Shown piece by piece: positions 8,370-15,968 of a stretch of DNA of 64,000 nucleotides. The first letter of the stretch is position 1, and every line of letters starts with the position of its first letter. The position numbers were made by a program, and so were the translations under genes. Under the pieces are notes generated by a model, which was given only the letters and a program-made list of their open reading frames with translations, ran no database searches and was not told the DNA's origin. Where the stretch lies: NCBI GenBank assembly GCA_035532035.1, contig DATKRS010000003.1:23548-87547 (forward strand). The letters run 5' to 3'. The stretch comes from Candidatus Dormiibacterota bacterium (GTDB lineage: Bacteria > Vulcanimicrobiota > Vulcanimicrobiia > Vulcanimicrobiales > Vulcanimicrobiaceae).

Positions 8370-10574
8370 ATGCCGTTTGCCGACGAGCGGACGCTCGAGG
8401 CGCTGGAGTTCTCCGCCGTGCGCGAACGCGTCGTCTCTGCAACGCGCACGGAACGCGGGCGACGCTACGCGGAGTCGCTGCTTCCGGACGACGCGTTCGA
8501 ACGCGTGCGCGCCGAGCAAGCACGAACAGCGGCCGCGCGCGAGCTCGTCGCTGCGGCAGATCTGCACGCGTTGCCTGCGGTCGAGACGCACCCGCTGACC
8601 GTGGCGGCCGAGCAAGGCCGGGTGCTCGCGCCGCGAGAGCTGCGTTTGGTAGGCGAGGCTGTCGCGGCAGCGGCTGCCGCGTATCGCGCGGTGCGCGACG
8701 ACGCGACGCTGCGGGAGATCGGCGGTGCGTATGCGTCGCTCGAGCCGTTACGCAGGACGCTCGCGAATGCAATTGACGAACGCGACGTCATCCTCGATCG
8801 AGCGTCGCCGGCGCTGGGGCGCATTCGCCGCAGCGTGAAGCAGGCGCAGGAAGAGGGCCGCGAACGCGTCGCCGCGATCTTGCGCGCCCCGAAGTATGCC
8901 AACGTGATTCAGGATGCGGTCGTGACGATTCGCGACGGCCGGTTCGTCGTGCCGATCAAAGCGGCGTTCGCGCATGGGTTTCCCGGCATCGTGCACGATA
9001 CGAGCGCGAGCGGGCAGACGCTATTCGTAGAGCCGCTCGCAGCGCTCGAAGCGAACAATCGCTTGCGCACGCTGCGACTCGAGGAGGAGCACGAAATCGA
9101 ACGGATCCTCGGGGAGCTCTCGCGCGGCGTCGGTGAAAACGCAGCCCAGATCGAAGACAACGTCGAGATGCTCGCCGCCATCGACCTCTTGGTCGCAAAG
9201 GCACGCCTTGCGATCGCACTCGATGCGGTCGCGCCGGTGCTCGACGAGGAACCGTTGCTCGAAATCGCGCGCGGTCGCCACCCCCTGCTCGGCGAACGTG
9301 CGGTGCCGCAATCGCTCACGCTGAACGACGCGACGCGGCTGCTCGTCATCAGCGGTCCGAACATGGGCGGCAAGACGGTCACGCTGAAGATGGTCGGGCT
9401 GTTCTTGGCGATGGCCTACGCAGGGATGCAGGTTCCGGCAGCAGAGGGAAGCCGCATCGGGCGGTTCACGCACCTGATCGCGGACGTCGGAGACGAGCAG
9501 TCCATCGTCGAGAACGCCTCGACGTTCTCCGCGCATCTCGATAGAATGCGCGAGATCCTCGCCACCGCGAGCGAAACCACCGTCTTCCTCGTCGACGAGA
9601 TCGGTGCGGGCACCGAGCCTTCCGCCGGCGCAGCGCTCGCGGCAGCGATGCTCGAGCACCTGCTCGTCGCACGGGCGCGCGGGGTCGTCAGTACGCACGC
9701 GACCGAGCTCAAGCTCTTTGCACACGCCGCGGAGGGCGCGGCGAACGCGAGCGTGCGCTTCGATCCGCGCACGTTTTCCGCGACCTTCGAACTGGACGTC
9801 GGCTCGCCAGGCCAGTCTTTTGCGTTCGCACTAGCGCGCTCGCGTGGCATCGCAGAAGAGGTGGTGAGGCGCGCAGAGAGCCTCTTGGCATTGGAAGAAC
9901 GCGAGTACGAGCGCGCGCTCGCGGAGCTTTCCGCGCGTAACGCAGAGCTGCAGCGCGAGCGCGTGACGCTAGCGGACGAGCGCCGCGCGAGCGCTGCCGA
10001 ACGCGAGCGGCTCGAGCGCCGTATTGCCGAACTACGGGTGGAGCAGGAACGATTCGCAGCTCGCGCGGAGGAACGGTTGCAGCAGGCACTGCGCGAGTTC
10101 ATGACCGATTTGCAACGCCGCTCGCCCGAGAACGCCAAGCGCTCGCGTCTGACGCCCTCGCAGAGTGCCGCGCTTTCGCGTACGCTCGAGCAGATGCATC
10201 GCGACTTGGGCATGCGGGAGGTCCAAGATGATGCGGTACCGCGCGAACGCGTCGCTTTTCCCCTCAGCGGCATGGAGCAATACCGGCCAGCCGGCGCAAG
10301 CGCGCGTTTCGATGCCGCAGCGTCCGCGCGCTCGGAGCTGGACGTGCGCGGGAAGCGGTACGCGGACGCCGAGCCGCTCGTCGATCGCTGGATCGACGAA
10401 GCGCTCCTCGCGGGCAGCTCGCCGCTGCGCCTTATCCACGGGAAAGGGACGGGCATGCTCGGCCGGGGCTTGCAAGAGTTCCTACGCGCGCACCCCGCCG
10501 TCGCGAGCGTGCGGTACGGTAACGAGGAGGAGGGCTCGCACGGCGTGACAATCATCGACCTGAACGATCGATGA
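8370..10574 (+). CDS. mutS2: Endonuclease MutS2 (recombination suppressor / ribosome-splitting factor)
   Basis: MutS-family ATPase lacking mismatch-recognition domains. The 734 residues are slightly shorter than the usual ~780. It has an N-terminal clamp/lever region, Walker A GPNMGGKTVTLK at about residue 329, Walker B FLVDEIGAGTEPSAGAAL, and STHATELK. A long coiled-coil segment rich in Glu/Arg (about 500-580) precedes a C-terminal Smr nuclease domain with LDVRGKRYADAEPLVD and HGKGTGMLGRGLQEFL. Family role: resolves recombination intermediates and, in some bacteria, collided ribosomes. It starts five bases after gatB and overlaps tyrS (ATGA). Confidence 0.93.
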   Translation: MPFADERTLEALEFSAVRERVVSATRTERGRRYAESLLPDDAFERVRAEQARTAAARELVAAADLHALPAVETHPLTVAAEQGRVLAPRELRLVGEAVAAAAAAYRAVRDDATLREIGGAYASLEPLRRTLANAIDERDVILDRASPALGRIRRSVKQAQEEGRERVAAILRAPKYANVIQDAVVTIRDGRFVVPIKAAFAHGFPGIVHDTSASGQTLFVEPLAALEANNRLRTLRLEEEHEIERILGELSRGVGENAAQIEDNVEMLAAIDLLVAKARLAIALDAVAPVLDEEPLLEIARGRHPLLGERAVPQSLTLNDATRLLVISGPNMGGKTVTLKMVGLFLAMAYAGMQVPAAEGSRIGRFTHLIADVGDEQSIVENASTFSAHLDRMREILATASETTVFLVDEIGAGTEPSAGAALAAAMLEHLLVARARGVVSTHATELKLFAHAAEGAANASVRFDPRTFSATFELDVGSPGQSFAFALARSRGIAEEVVRRAESLLALEEREYERALAELSARNAELQRERVTLADERRASAAERERLERRIAELRVEQERFAARAEERLQQALREFMTDLQRRSPENAKRSRLTPSQSAALSRTLEQMHRDLGMREVQDDAVPRERVAFPLSGMEQYRPAGASARFDAAASARSELDVRGKRYADAEPLVDRWIDEALLAGSSPLRLIHGKGTGMLGRGLQEFLRAHPAVASVRYGNEEEGSHGVTIIDLNDR

Positions 10575-11785
10575 ACCGACCTCAGCACTTCGCCGACGCA
10601 GAGTATCTGCTCGATGGCTTCGCGCACGTCGAAACCAGCGACGAGTTTCGCGCACGCCTTCGCCTCGGGCGGCCGCTCAACGTCAAGCTCGGAATAGACC
10701 CCACGAGCCCGGATCTTCACCTCGGCTTCATGGTCGTGCTGCACGCCCTTCAGCGCTTCGCCGAGAGCGGTCACGCGGTGACGCTCATCATCGGCGACTT
10801 CACGGCGCGTATCGGCGATCCCAGCGGAAAGAAAGTCACGCGTCCGCAGCTGACCGGCGACGAGATCGAAGCGAACATGCAGACCTACCGGCAGCAGGCG
10901 TCCAGCGTGCTCGACTTGGAGCGCATTACGATTCGGTACAACTCGGAGTGGCTCGGTGCGCTTTCGGTCGAAGAGCTCGTGACGCTCGCCGGAAAGACCA
11001 CGGTCGCGCAGATGCTCGAGCGCAACGACTTTCGCGATCGCTACGAGAGCGGCGATCCGATCTCGCTGCACGAGCTGCTCTACCCGGTCGCGATGGCGTA
11101 CGATTCGATCGTCGTCAAGGCGGACGTCGAGCTCGGCGGCGTGGATCAACTGTTCAACCTGCTCATGGGCCGTCACTACCAGCGTGAGCTCGGCCAGCCG
11201 CCGCAGATCTGCGCAATGGTGCCGTTGCTCGTGGGGCTCGACGGCGTGCAGAAGATGAGCAAGTCGCTGGGCAACTACGTCGGCGTCACCGAGCCGGCGC
11301 AGACGCAGTTCGGGAAGCTCATGTCGTTACCGGACGCATTGATCCCGACGTACGCACGATATGCGGCATTCCGTTCGGAGGCCGACGTGCAGCAGCTGCA
11401 AGCCGATCTTCAGAACGACCGGCTCAGCCCGATGGAGGCGAAGAAGCGAATCACGCAGGAGATCGTCGCGCGGTATCACGGGATCGAGGCCGCGAAGGCC
11501 GCGGGCGAGTACTTCGAGCGGACGGTACAGCGCAAAGAGTTCCCGGACGATGCGCCCGAAAGCATCGTCGACACGAGTACGCCGCTCATCAGCAGCGTGC
11601 TGGTTGCTTCGGGGCTCGCGGCCAGCAAACGCGAGGCAGAGCGCCTCATCAAAGGTGGCGGCGTTCGCATCGATGGCGCCGTGATACGAGATCCCAACGC
11701 AGAGTGGCAATGGTGGGCCGAGCCGGTGCGGGTGTCGATTGGAGCGCGGAGGTTTGCGCGGGTAAACGCGCGCCTGTCGCCCTAA
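10571..11785 (+). CDS. tyrS: Tyrosyl-tRNA synthetase
   Basis: Class I aminoacyl-tRNA synthetase charging tRNA-Tyr, 404 residues. The HIGH-equivalent reads DLHLGF (H50), with Phe where His is common at the last position. KMSKS is canonical (GVQKMSKSLGN). Tyr-recognition segments are AYDSIVVKADVELGGVDQLFN and LLMGRHYQRELGQ. A C-terminal S4 RNA-binding domain is present (ISSVLVASGLAASKREAERL). It shares ATGA with the mutS2 stop and is the last gene of the + strand run. hslO faces it two bases downstream. Confidence 0.95.
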   Translation: MNRPQHFADAEYLLDGFAHVETSDEFRARLRLGRPLNVKLGIDPTSPDLHLGFMVVLHALQRFAESGHAVTLIIGDFTARIGDPSGKKVTRPQLTGDEIEANMQTYRQQASSVLDLERITIRYNSEWLGALSVEELVTLAGKTTVAQMLERNDFRDRYESGDPISLHELLYPVAMAYDSIVVKADVELGGVDQLFNLLMGRHYQRELGQPPQICAMVPLLVGLDGVQKMSKSLGNYVGVTEPAQTQFGKLMSLPDALIPTYARYAAFRSEADVQQLQADLQNDRLSPMEAKKRITQEIVARYHGIEAAKAAGEYFERTVQRKEFPDDAPESIVDTSTPLISSVLVASGLAASKREAERLIKGGGVRIDGAVIRDPNAEWQWWAEPVRVSIGARRFARVNARLSP

Positions 11786-11787
11786 CG

Positions 11788-12672
11788 TTAGCTCACGCGC
11801 TGGCTGAGGGCCACGAGTTCTTCGGCGGCAAAAGTATAGTCGTGTTTGCAGTATTCGCAGCTCGCGTGCGTCGTGTCGTTCTCCCGCGCCATTTGGCGTA
11901 AGTCTTCCGCACCGAGCCCGACGAGCGCGGCCTCGACCTTGTCGCGCGAGCACAGACACGCAAACGTAACGGCGAGGCGCCGATGCTCGTGCAGCTCGAG
12001 ATCGCCGGCAAGGGCGCGTACGAGGTCATCCGCATCGGCGCCGTCGCTCATGAGCTGCGTGACCGGCGGGAGCGACTGCGCGCGCCGTTCGAGCTCGAGC
12101 ACGGCACGCTCGTCCGCGCCGGGAAGGACCTGCGCGAGGATGCCACCGGCCGCAATGACGCCTGCAGGATTTGCGAGCACGCCGAGCGCGACCGCGCTCG
12201 GGATCTGCTCCGAGCGAACGAGATATGCTGCGAGGTCTTCGGCGATCTCACCGGAGTGCAACGCGACGATTCCCATGTACGGCTTGCCCACTTCGTAGGT
12301 TTTGGTGACCTGAAGTGAGCCGGAGCCAAGTGCGGCGGCGACGTCGAACTTGCCGCGCGCGTTCAGTGGCAGATCCACGTGGGGATTGCGCGCGTAGCCA
12401 CGGGCACCTACCGTGTTTTCGTCGAGCAGCCATGCATCGGCGAAGAGCCCTTCGATGGGACCGTCGGACGCGATCTGGATCGAGAGGCGTTCTCTGCCCT
12501 TCAAGCCCGCGCCGAAGAGCACCGCACCCGCGACGAGCCGCCCGACGGCAGCGGTTGCGACGGGAGAGAGGTCGTGACGATCGCGGATAGCACGCACGAG
12601 ATCGGTGACGACCGTCCCGATCACGGTTATGCCGGCAGAAGGGGCGTAGAGACTCGAAATGCGGTCGGGCAC
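11788..12672 (-). CDS. hslO: Redox-regulated chaperone Hsp33
   Basis: Holdase activated by oxidative unfolding, 294 residues. Four zinc-binding cysteines occur near the C-terminus as a CxC (FACLCSRDKVEAAL) and a CxxC (SCEYCKHDYTFAAEEL) pair, the redox switch of the family. The N-terminal fold shows RDRHDLSPVATAAVGRLVAGA and GYARNPHVDLPLN. The start is a GTG. It is divergent from aroQ with only about 50 bases between start codons, so both promoters must lie in that small gap or inside the genes. Confidence 0.95.
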   Translation of the reverse strand: MPDRISSLYAPSAGITVIGTVVTDLVRAIRDRHDLSPVATAAVGRLVAGAVLFGAGLKGRERLSIQIASDGPIEGLFADAWLLDENTVGARGYARNPHVDLPLNARGKFDVAAALGSGSLQVTKTYEVGKPYMGIVALHSGEIAEDLAAYLVRSEQIPSAVALGVLANPAGVIAAGGILAQVLPGADERAVLELERRAQSLPPVTQLMSDGADADDLVRALAGDLELHEHRRLAVTFACLCSRDKVEAALVGLGAEDLRQMARENDTTHASCEYCKHDYTFAAEELVALSQRVS

Positions 12673-12724
12673 CGCTCGGTCTCGGCCGAGGGCTGCGGCA
12701 TTTCCTCCCAGAAGGCAACGAGCG

Positions 12725-13159
12725 ATGCGCGTTCTGGTGATCCACGGACCGAACCTGAACTTGCTTGGCGAGCGGCAACCGGAGATCTACGGATCGCAGT
12801 CGCTCGCCGAGATCGATTCAGCGCTCGTGCAGGAGGGGCGCCAACTCGGGACCGAGGTGCGATGCGTGCAGCACAATGGCGAGGGGCACATTATCGACGC
12901 GCTGCACGCGGCGCGCGGCGAGTACGATGCCGTCGTGCTCAATCCTGGAGCGTACGCGCACTACTCGCATGCAATTGCCGATGCCGTCGCTTCCATCGGG
13001 ATACCCGTCGTCGAGGTGCATCTTTCCAACATCGCAGCCCGAGAGCCGTATCGCCGCGTGAGCGTTACGGCCGCGGCGTGCGCGGGAAGCATTAGCGGCT
13101 TCGGGCTGCGCTCCTATCTCTTGGCGCTGCGTGCCGTGCGAGAAATCAGCGGGAAATGA
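12725..13159 (+). CDS. aroQ: 3-dehydroquinate dehydratase, type II
   Basis: Shikimate pathway enzyme, 144 residues as usual for the dodecameric type II form. Key residues are the catalytic Tyr22 in HGPNLNLLGERQPEIYGS, the HNGEGHIID segment, the LNPGAYAHYSHAI loop, and VEVHLSN with the catalytic His near residue 99. The next segment reads NIAAREPYR, where NIHARE is commoner. ATG 12725 gives the canonical MRVLVIHGPN N-terminus, and a longer upstream extension of the frame lacks similarity. Confidence 0.95.
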   Translation: MRVLVIHGPNLNLLGERQPEIYGSQSLAEIDSALVQEGRQLGTEVRCVQHNGEGHIIDALHAARGEYDAVVLNPGAYAHYSHAIADAVASIGIPVVEVHLSNIAAREPYRRVSVTAAACAGSISGFGLRSYLLALRAVREISGK

Positions 13160-13160
13160 G

Positions 13161-13247
13161 GCGGGCTGCCCGCAAGCGCGGGAGGAAGCACTGACCTGCC
13201 TGCGAAGCGGGAATTACGGTTCCCGCGTTATGAAGGAGATAGAAAGT
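13161..13247 (+). promoter_or_regulatory. HU leader with mutually exclusive GCGGG/CCCGC hairpins
   Basis: GCGGG at 13161-13165 can pair with CCCGC at 13169-13173, but that CCCGC can instead pair with GCGGG at 13178-13182. A further perfect 7-bp stem (GCGGGAA 13207-13213 with TTCCCGC 13220-13226, loop of six) sits just before the Shine-Dalgarno AAGGAG at 13233-13238. No T-run follows, so this looks more like an RNA switch or pause structure than a terminator. Function is inferred only from base pairing. Confidence 0.35.
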
Positions 13248-13535
13248 TTGACGAAAGCCGATCTCGTTGATACCGTTGCCGACGAAGGCGAGTTGTCAAA
13301 GCGCCAAGCCGGTCAAATCGTCGATCTCATCCTTGACGAAATAAAAGCGGCGCTGAAGAAAGGCGACCGCGTCGCACTCACGCCGTTCGGAAGCTTCGTC
13401 GTTCGGTCGCGGAAAGCGCGCGAGGGACGCAACCCGAAGACGGGCGAGCGCATCAAGATTGCGGCACGCAAAGTGCCGGCGTTCGTTGCCGGGAAGTCCC
13501 TCAAGGACGCCGTCGGCGGTTCCCGACGGAAGTAA
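13248..13535 (+). CDS. hup: DNA-binding protein HU
   Basis: Histone-like nucleoid protein of 95 residues. The start is decided by the ribosome binding site: AAGGAG at 13233-13238 lies nine bases before TTG 13248, giving MTKADLVDTVADEGELSK, the standard HU N-terminus. An in-frame ATG at 13230 precedes that site and is less likely. Conserved features are TPFGSFVVRSRKAREGRNP (hinge and DNA-binding arm), KTGERIKI and VPAFVAGKSLKDAV. The C-terminus ends in a short basic tail. Confidence 0.93.
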   Translation: MTKADLVDTVADEGELSKRQAGQIVDLILDEIKAALKKGDRVALTPFGSFVVRSRKAREGRNPKTGERIKIAARKVPAFVAGKSLKDAVGGSRRK

Positions 13536-13538
13536 GAC

Positions 13539-13566
13539 GTGAGAGGTCCTGAAACGGACCTCTCAC
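13539..13566 (+). terminator. Terminator-like hairpin after HU
   Basis: A perfect 11-bp inverted repeat, GTGAGAGGTCC at 13539-13549 and GGACCTCTCAC at 13556-13566, with a six-base loop TGAAAC, begins three bases after the HU stop. No T-run follows, so it may act as an mRNA 3' stabiliser or a weak intrinsic terminator. It also argues against translating the next gene from the GTG at 13539, which lies in the stem. Confidence 0.6.
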
Positions 13567-13580
13567 ACTCCAACGCAGGC

Positions 13581-14030
13581 ATGCTCGTCACGATCCTGCT
13601 TTGCGACGCCGCGCAGGCCGTCGGAGGCAAGCTGTACGTTCTCGGAGGCGGCTGGTCGATTACCGGACCGCAGCCGGCACCGATGGCCGTAGCCCTCAAG
13701 CTCTCCGTTCCGTGGGCCGATGCAAACCGTCGTTTCAACATTCGCATCGTGCTCGTGGACGCAGACGGTCACCCCGTGCGCTTGCCGACGGGCCCCGACG
13801 GCGTGGATCAGAGCGTCGAGGTCCCGTTCGCCTTCGAAGCCGGCCGGCCGGCGGGATTGGTACCCGGCACGGCGCTCGACGGTTGCTTCGCGGTGAACTT
13901 TCCGCCGATGCCGTTGCTCCCTGGGGCGCGCTACGAGTGGCGCGTCGAAGTCGACGGCCGCTGCGAGGATGCATGGCGCGTTCCCTTTTCGGTTCGGCCA
14001 AACGGCCCGGGCGGGTTCTCTCCCGCCTGA
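13581..14030 (+). CDS. Conserved protein of the DUF6941 type
   Basis: A 149-residue protein from ATG 13581, just after the HU hairpin. The N-terminal signature LLCDAAQAVGGKLYVLGGGW followed by SITGPQP matches a family I recall as DUF6941, common in Actinobacteria and relatives. The middle part looks like a beta-sandwich (FNIRIVLVDADGHPV, VEVPFAFEAGRP, YEWRVEVDG). Members have no established function. No signal peptide or membrane segment is seen. A GTG 42 bases upstream is in frame but lies in the hairpin. Confidence 0.75.
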   Translation: MLVTILLCDAAQAVGGKLYVLGGGWSITGPQPAPMAVALKLSVPWADANRRFNIRIVLVDADGHPVRLPTGPDGVDQSVEVPFAFEAGRPAGLVPGTALDGCFAVNFPPMPLLPGARYEWRVEVDGRCEDAWRVPFSVRPNGPGGFSPA

Positions 14031-14050
14031 CGCGAACATTCGTGGCTCGT

Positions 14051-14128
14051 CGGGCCGTAGCGTAGCTTGGTTAACGCGCAAAGCTGGGGGCTTTGAGAGC
14101 GCTGGTTCGAATCCAGTCGGCCCGACCA
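14051..14128 (+). tRNA. tRNA-Pro (anticodon GGG)
   Basis: Full cloverleaf read by eye. The acceptor stem CGGGCCG pairs with CGGCCCG, the D stem GCGT pairs with ACGC around GGTTA, and the anticodon stem CAAAG/CTTTG encloses loop CTGGGGG with anticodon GGG. The variable loop is AGAGC, the T arm GCTGG-TTCGAAT-CCAGT, then discriminator A and an encoded CCA end. The C1-G72 pair and G at position 37 fit bacterial tRNA-Pro. It lies alone between the DUF6941-like gene and the DUF488 gene on the other strand. Confidence 0.96.
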
Positions 14129-14144
14129 AACTCCTTTTACGCGG

Positions 14145-14729
14145 TCACGACGCCTGCACGTCGTACGCAAGCATGTCGTGTCCGAGACGCCGGACGCCGG
14201 CGGTGAGAACGTGCTGCTTCGCCGTGCCGTCGTGCATGAGATGCCGCACCTCGACGCCTCGCAGCAGTACGGCAGCGTCTGCGATTAGGCGCCGGTGACA
14301 ACGCCACCAAAGAGTCTCGGAGCACACGGCCGCCGTCTTGTGCAATAACGCGTCCGTCAAGAGCGTGTCGAGCGCCTCGACGAATGCCGGCGTCTGCATA
14401 TAATCCGCGTATGCGCGAAACGACGGATTGCGCAACGCCGTATTTGGGCTCTCGGGTCGTTGTTTGCGAAATCCGCCGAGTGCCGGGCTTCGCGAGTAGG
14501 CCGCGCCGCCGAGCTCGGGGACCCAGCGCGCCATCTCCGCCTCCCACACGTGCGGGAGACGACGGCTCTTCGGAATGGTGCGCACGTCGACGACGTGCTC
14601 GAGCGCGGCGCCGCGAATCAGCGCAGCAAGCTCCTGCGCGCTCGCGGTCCCGTGGCCGAAGGTGTAAAGCGTCTTACCGAAGTGCGGCGAGCGAGTCTTT
14701 GAACGCGTCGAGGAACTCGCGCACGTCAC
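14145..14729 (-). CDS. DUF488 family protein
   Basis: About 194 residues. Recognisable DUF488 motifs are TLYTFGHGTASAQELAAL, VVDVRTIPKSRRLPHVWEAE, GGAAYSRSPALGGFRK, NPSFRAYADYMQTPAFVEAL, AAVCSETLWWRCHRRLI and a closing segment with RHLMHDG. The family function is unknown; the conserved Cys/Trp/His positions suggest an enzyme. The start is uncertain: GTG 14729 or TTG 14744 both lie inside the end of the aminotransferase gene (stop at 14674), so it is probably translated by coupling as the last gene of the pyrimidine operon. Confidence 0.85.
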   Translation of the reverse strand: MTCASSSTRSKTRSPHFGKTLYTFGHGTASAQELAALIRGAALEHVVDVRTIPKSRRLPHVWEAEMARWVPELGGAAYSRSPALGGFRKQRPESPNTALRNPSFRAYADYMQTPAFVEALDTLLTDALLHKTAAVCSETLWWRCHRRLIADAAVLLRGVEVRHLMHDGTAKQHVLTAGVRRLGHDMLAYDVQAS

Positions 14730-15966
14730 CGTCGTCGAAGACAAACGGCGGCTGGATGCGCAGAACGTTCCCGTACCGGCCGCCTTTGCCGATCAACACC
14801 TTGCGCTCGCGCATCTGCTCGAGCATCTTCGTTGCAAGATCGGGCGCGACGCGCTTGCTCGCTCGATCCTGCACGAGCTCGACGCCGATCATCAGGCCCT
14901 TGCCGCGCACCTCGCCGATGGACTGAAACGTCGTCGCGAGGTCGCGCAACCCCGCCATCAACGCCTCGCCCTGGCGTTTGCAGTTGGCGATGAGATCGCG
15001 CTTCTGGACCACGTCGATGGTCACGAGTGCCGCGCGCGTTGCCACCGGGTTTCCGCCGAACGTGTTGATGTGCGGGCCTTTGAAGGTGTCCGCCAGCTCC
15101 GGTCGCGTGATCGTGATGCCGATCGGGAAGCCGCTGGCGAGACCTTTCGCCGAGGTGATCATATCCGGAACGACGCCGTAGGAAGAGACCATGCCGAACC
15201 AGCCGTCGCCAAGGCGTCCCCATCCCGTTTGCACTTCGTCCGCGATGAGCAACGTGCCGTACGGTGCGAGCGTCTCTTTGAGCACCTTGAAATACTCGAG
15301 CGGCGGCGCGACGATGCCGCCGACGCCGGAGATCGTCTCCGCGATCATTGCAGCGGGGGCGCCGTCGGTCTGCGACTCGACGACGCGCTTCGCGTATTTC
15401 GCGCACGCGATCTCGCACGACGGGTACGTCATGCCGAGCGGGCAGCGATAGCAGTACGGATTGGGAAGAAACGCGACGTGCGGCATCTGCGTAGCGAAGT
15501 TCCGCCATTGGCTCTGCCCCGCGAGCGCGACCGTGTACGCCGTGCGCCCATGGTACGCGTGATCGAGCGAGAGGAGATCGACACTCTTCTTGGACGTGCG
15601 GGCGATGAGCGTCGCCATCTCGTTCGCTTCGGACCCGGAGTTGGAGAAGAAAGACTTCGTCATGCCCTCCGGCGCGATCTCGGCAATCTTTTCAGCGAGA
15701 TCGAGCATCGGCTCGTTGAGGTAGAGCGTCGAGGTGTGAATGAGCTCCTTCGCCTGGTCCGCCACCGCTTGCGCGACGGGCGTGTCGCCGTAGCCGAGCG
15801 TGTTCGTGCAGATTCCGGCGAATCCATCGAGGTACTCGTTGCCGGCGTCGTCGCGCACGTGCGAGCCGTCGCCGCCGACGAGCGTGAGTGGTTGCTCGTA
15901 ATACGTTTGCTGCGCGGGGAAGAGGTGGCGCTTCGCGCGCTCCGCGTTGTTCTGCATCGTTTTCAC
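14674..15966 (-). CDS. Class III PLP-dependent aminotransferase, probable beta-alanine:pyruvate/glyoxylate aminotransferase
   Basis: Fold-type I aminotransferase of about 430 residues. Motifs include FSNSGSEANEMA, LDHAYHGRT, LLIADEVQTGWGRLG with the PLP-stacking Asp, and SAKGLASGFPIG with the Schiff-base Lys (about residue 274). An inserted segment around residues 172-188 carries four cysteines (YCYRCPLGMTYPSCEIAC). GTG 15966 is preferred to ATG 15957 because GGAGG lies ten bases upstream. Placement after permease, hydrolase and PreTA genes suggests it converts beta-alanine or 3-aminoisobutyrate to the semialdehyde used by the first gene of the operon. The substrate is inferred from context. 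Confidence 0.88.
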   Translation of the reverse strand: MKTMQNNAERAKRHLFPAQQTYYEQPLTLVGGDGSHVRDDAGNEYLDGFAGICTNTLGYGDTPVAQAVADQAKELIHTSTLYLNEPMLDLAEKIAEIAPEGMTKSFFSNSGSEANEMATLIARTSKKSVDLLSLDHAYHGRTAYTVALAGQSQWRNFATQMPHVAFLPNPYCYRCPLGMTYPSCEIACAKYAKRVVESQTDGAPAAMIAETISGVGGIVAPPLEYFKVLKETLAPYGTLLIADEVQTGWGRLGDGWFGMVSSYGVVPDMITSAKGLASGFPIGITITRPELADTFKGPHINTFGGNPVATRAALVTIDVVQKRDLIANCKRQGEALMAGLRDLATTFQSIGEVRGKGLMIGVELVQDRASKRVAPDLATKMLEQMRERKVLIGKGGRYGNVLRIQPPFVFDDGDVREFLDAFKDSLAALR

Positions 15967-15968
15967 GG

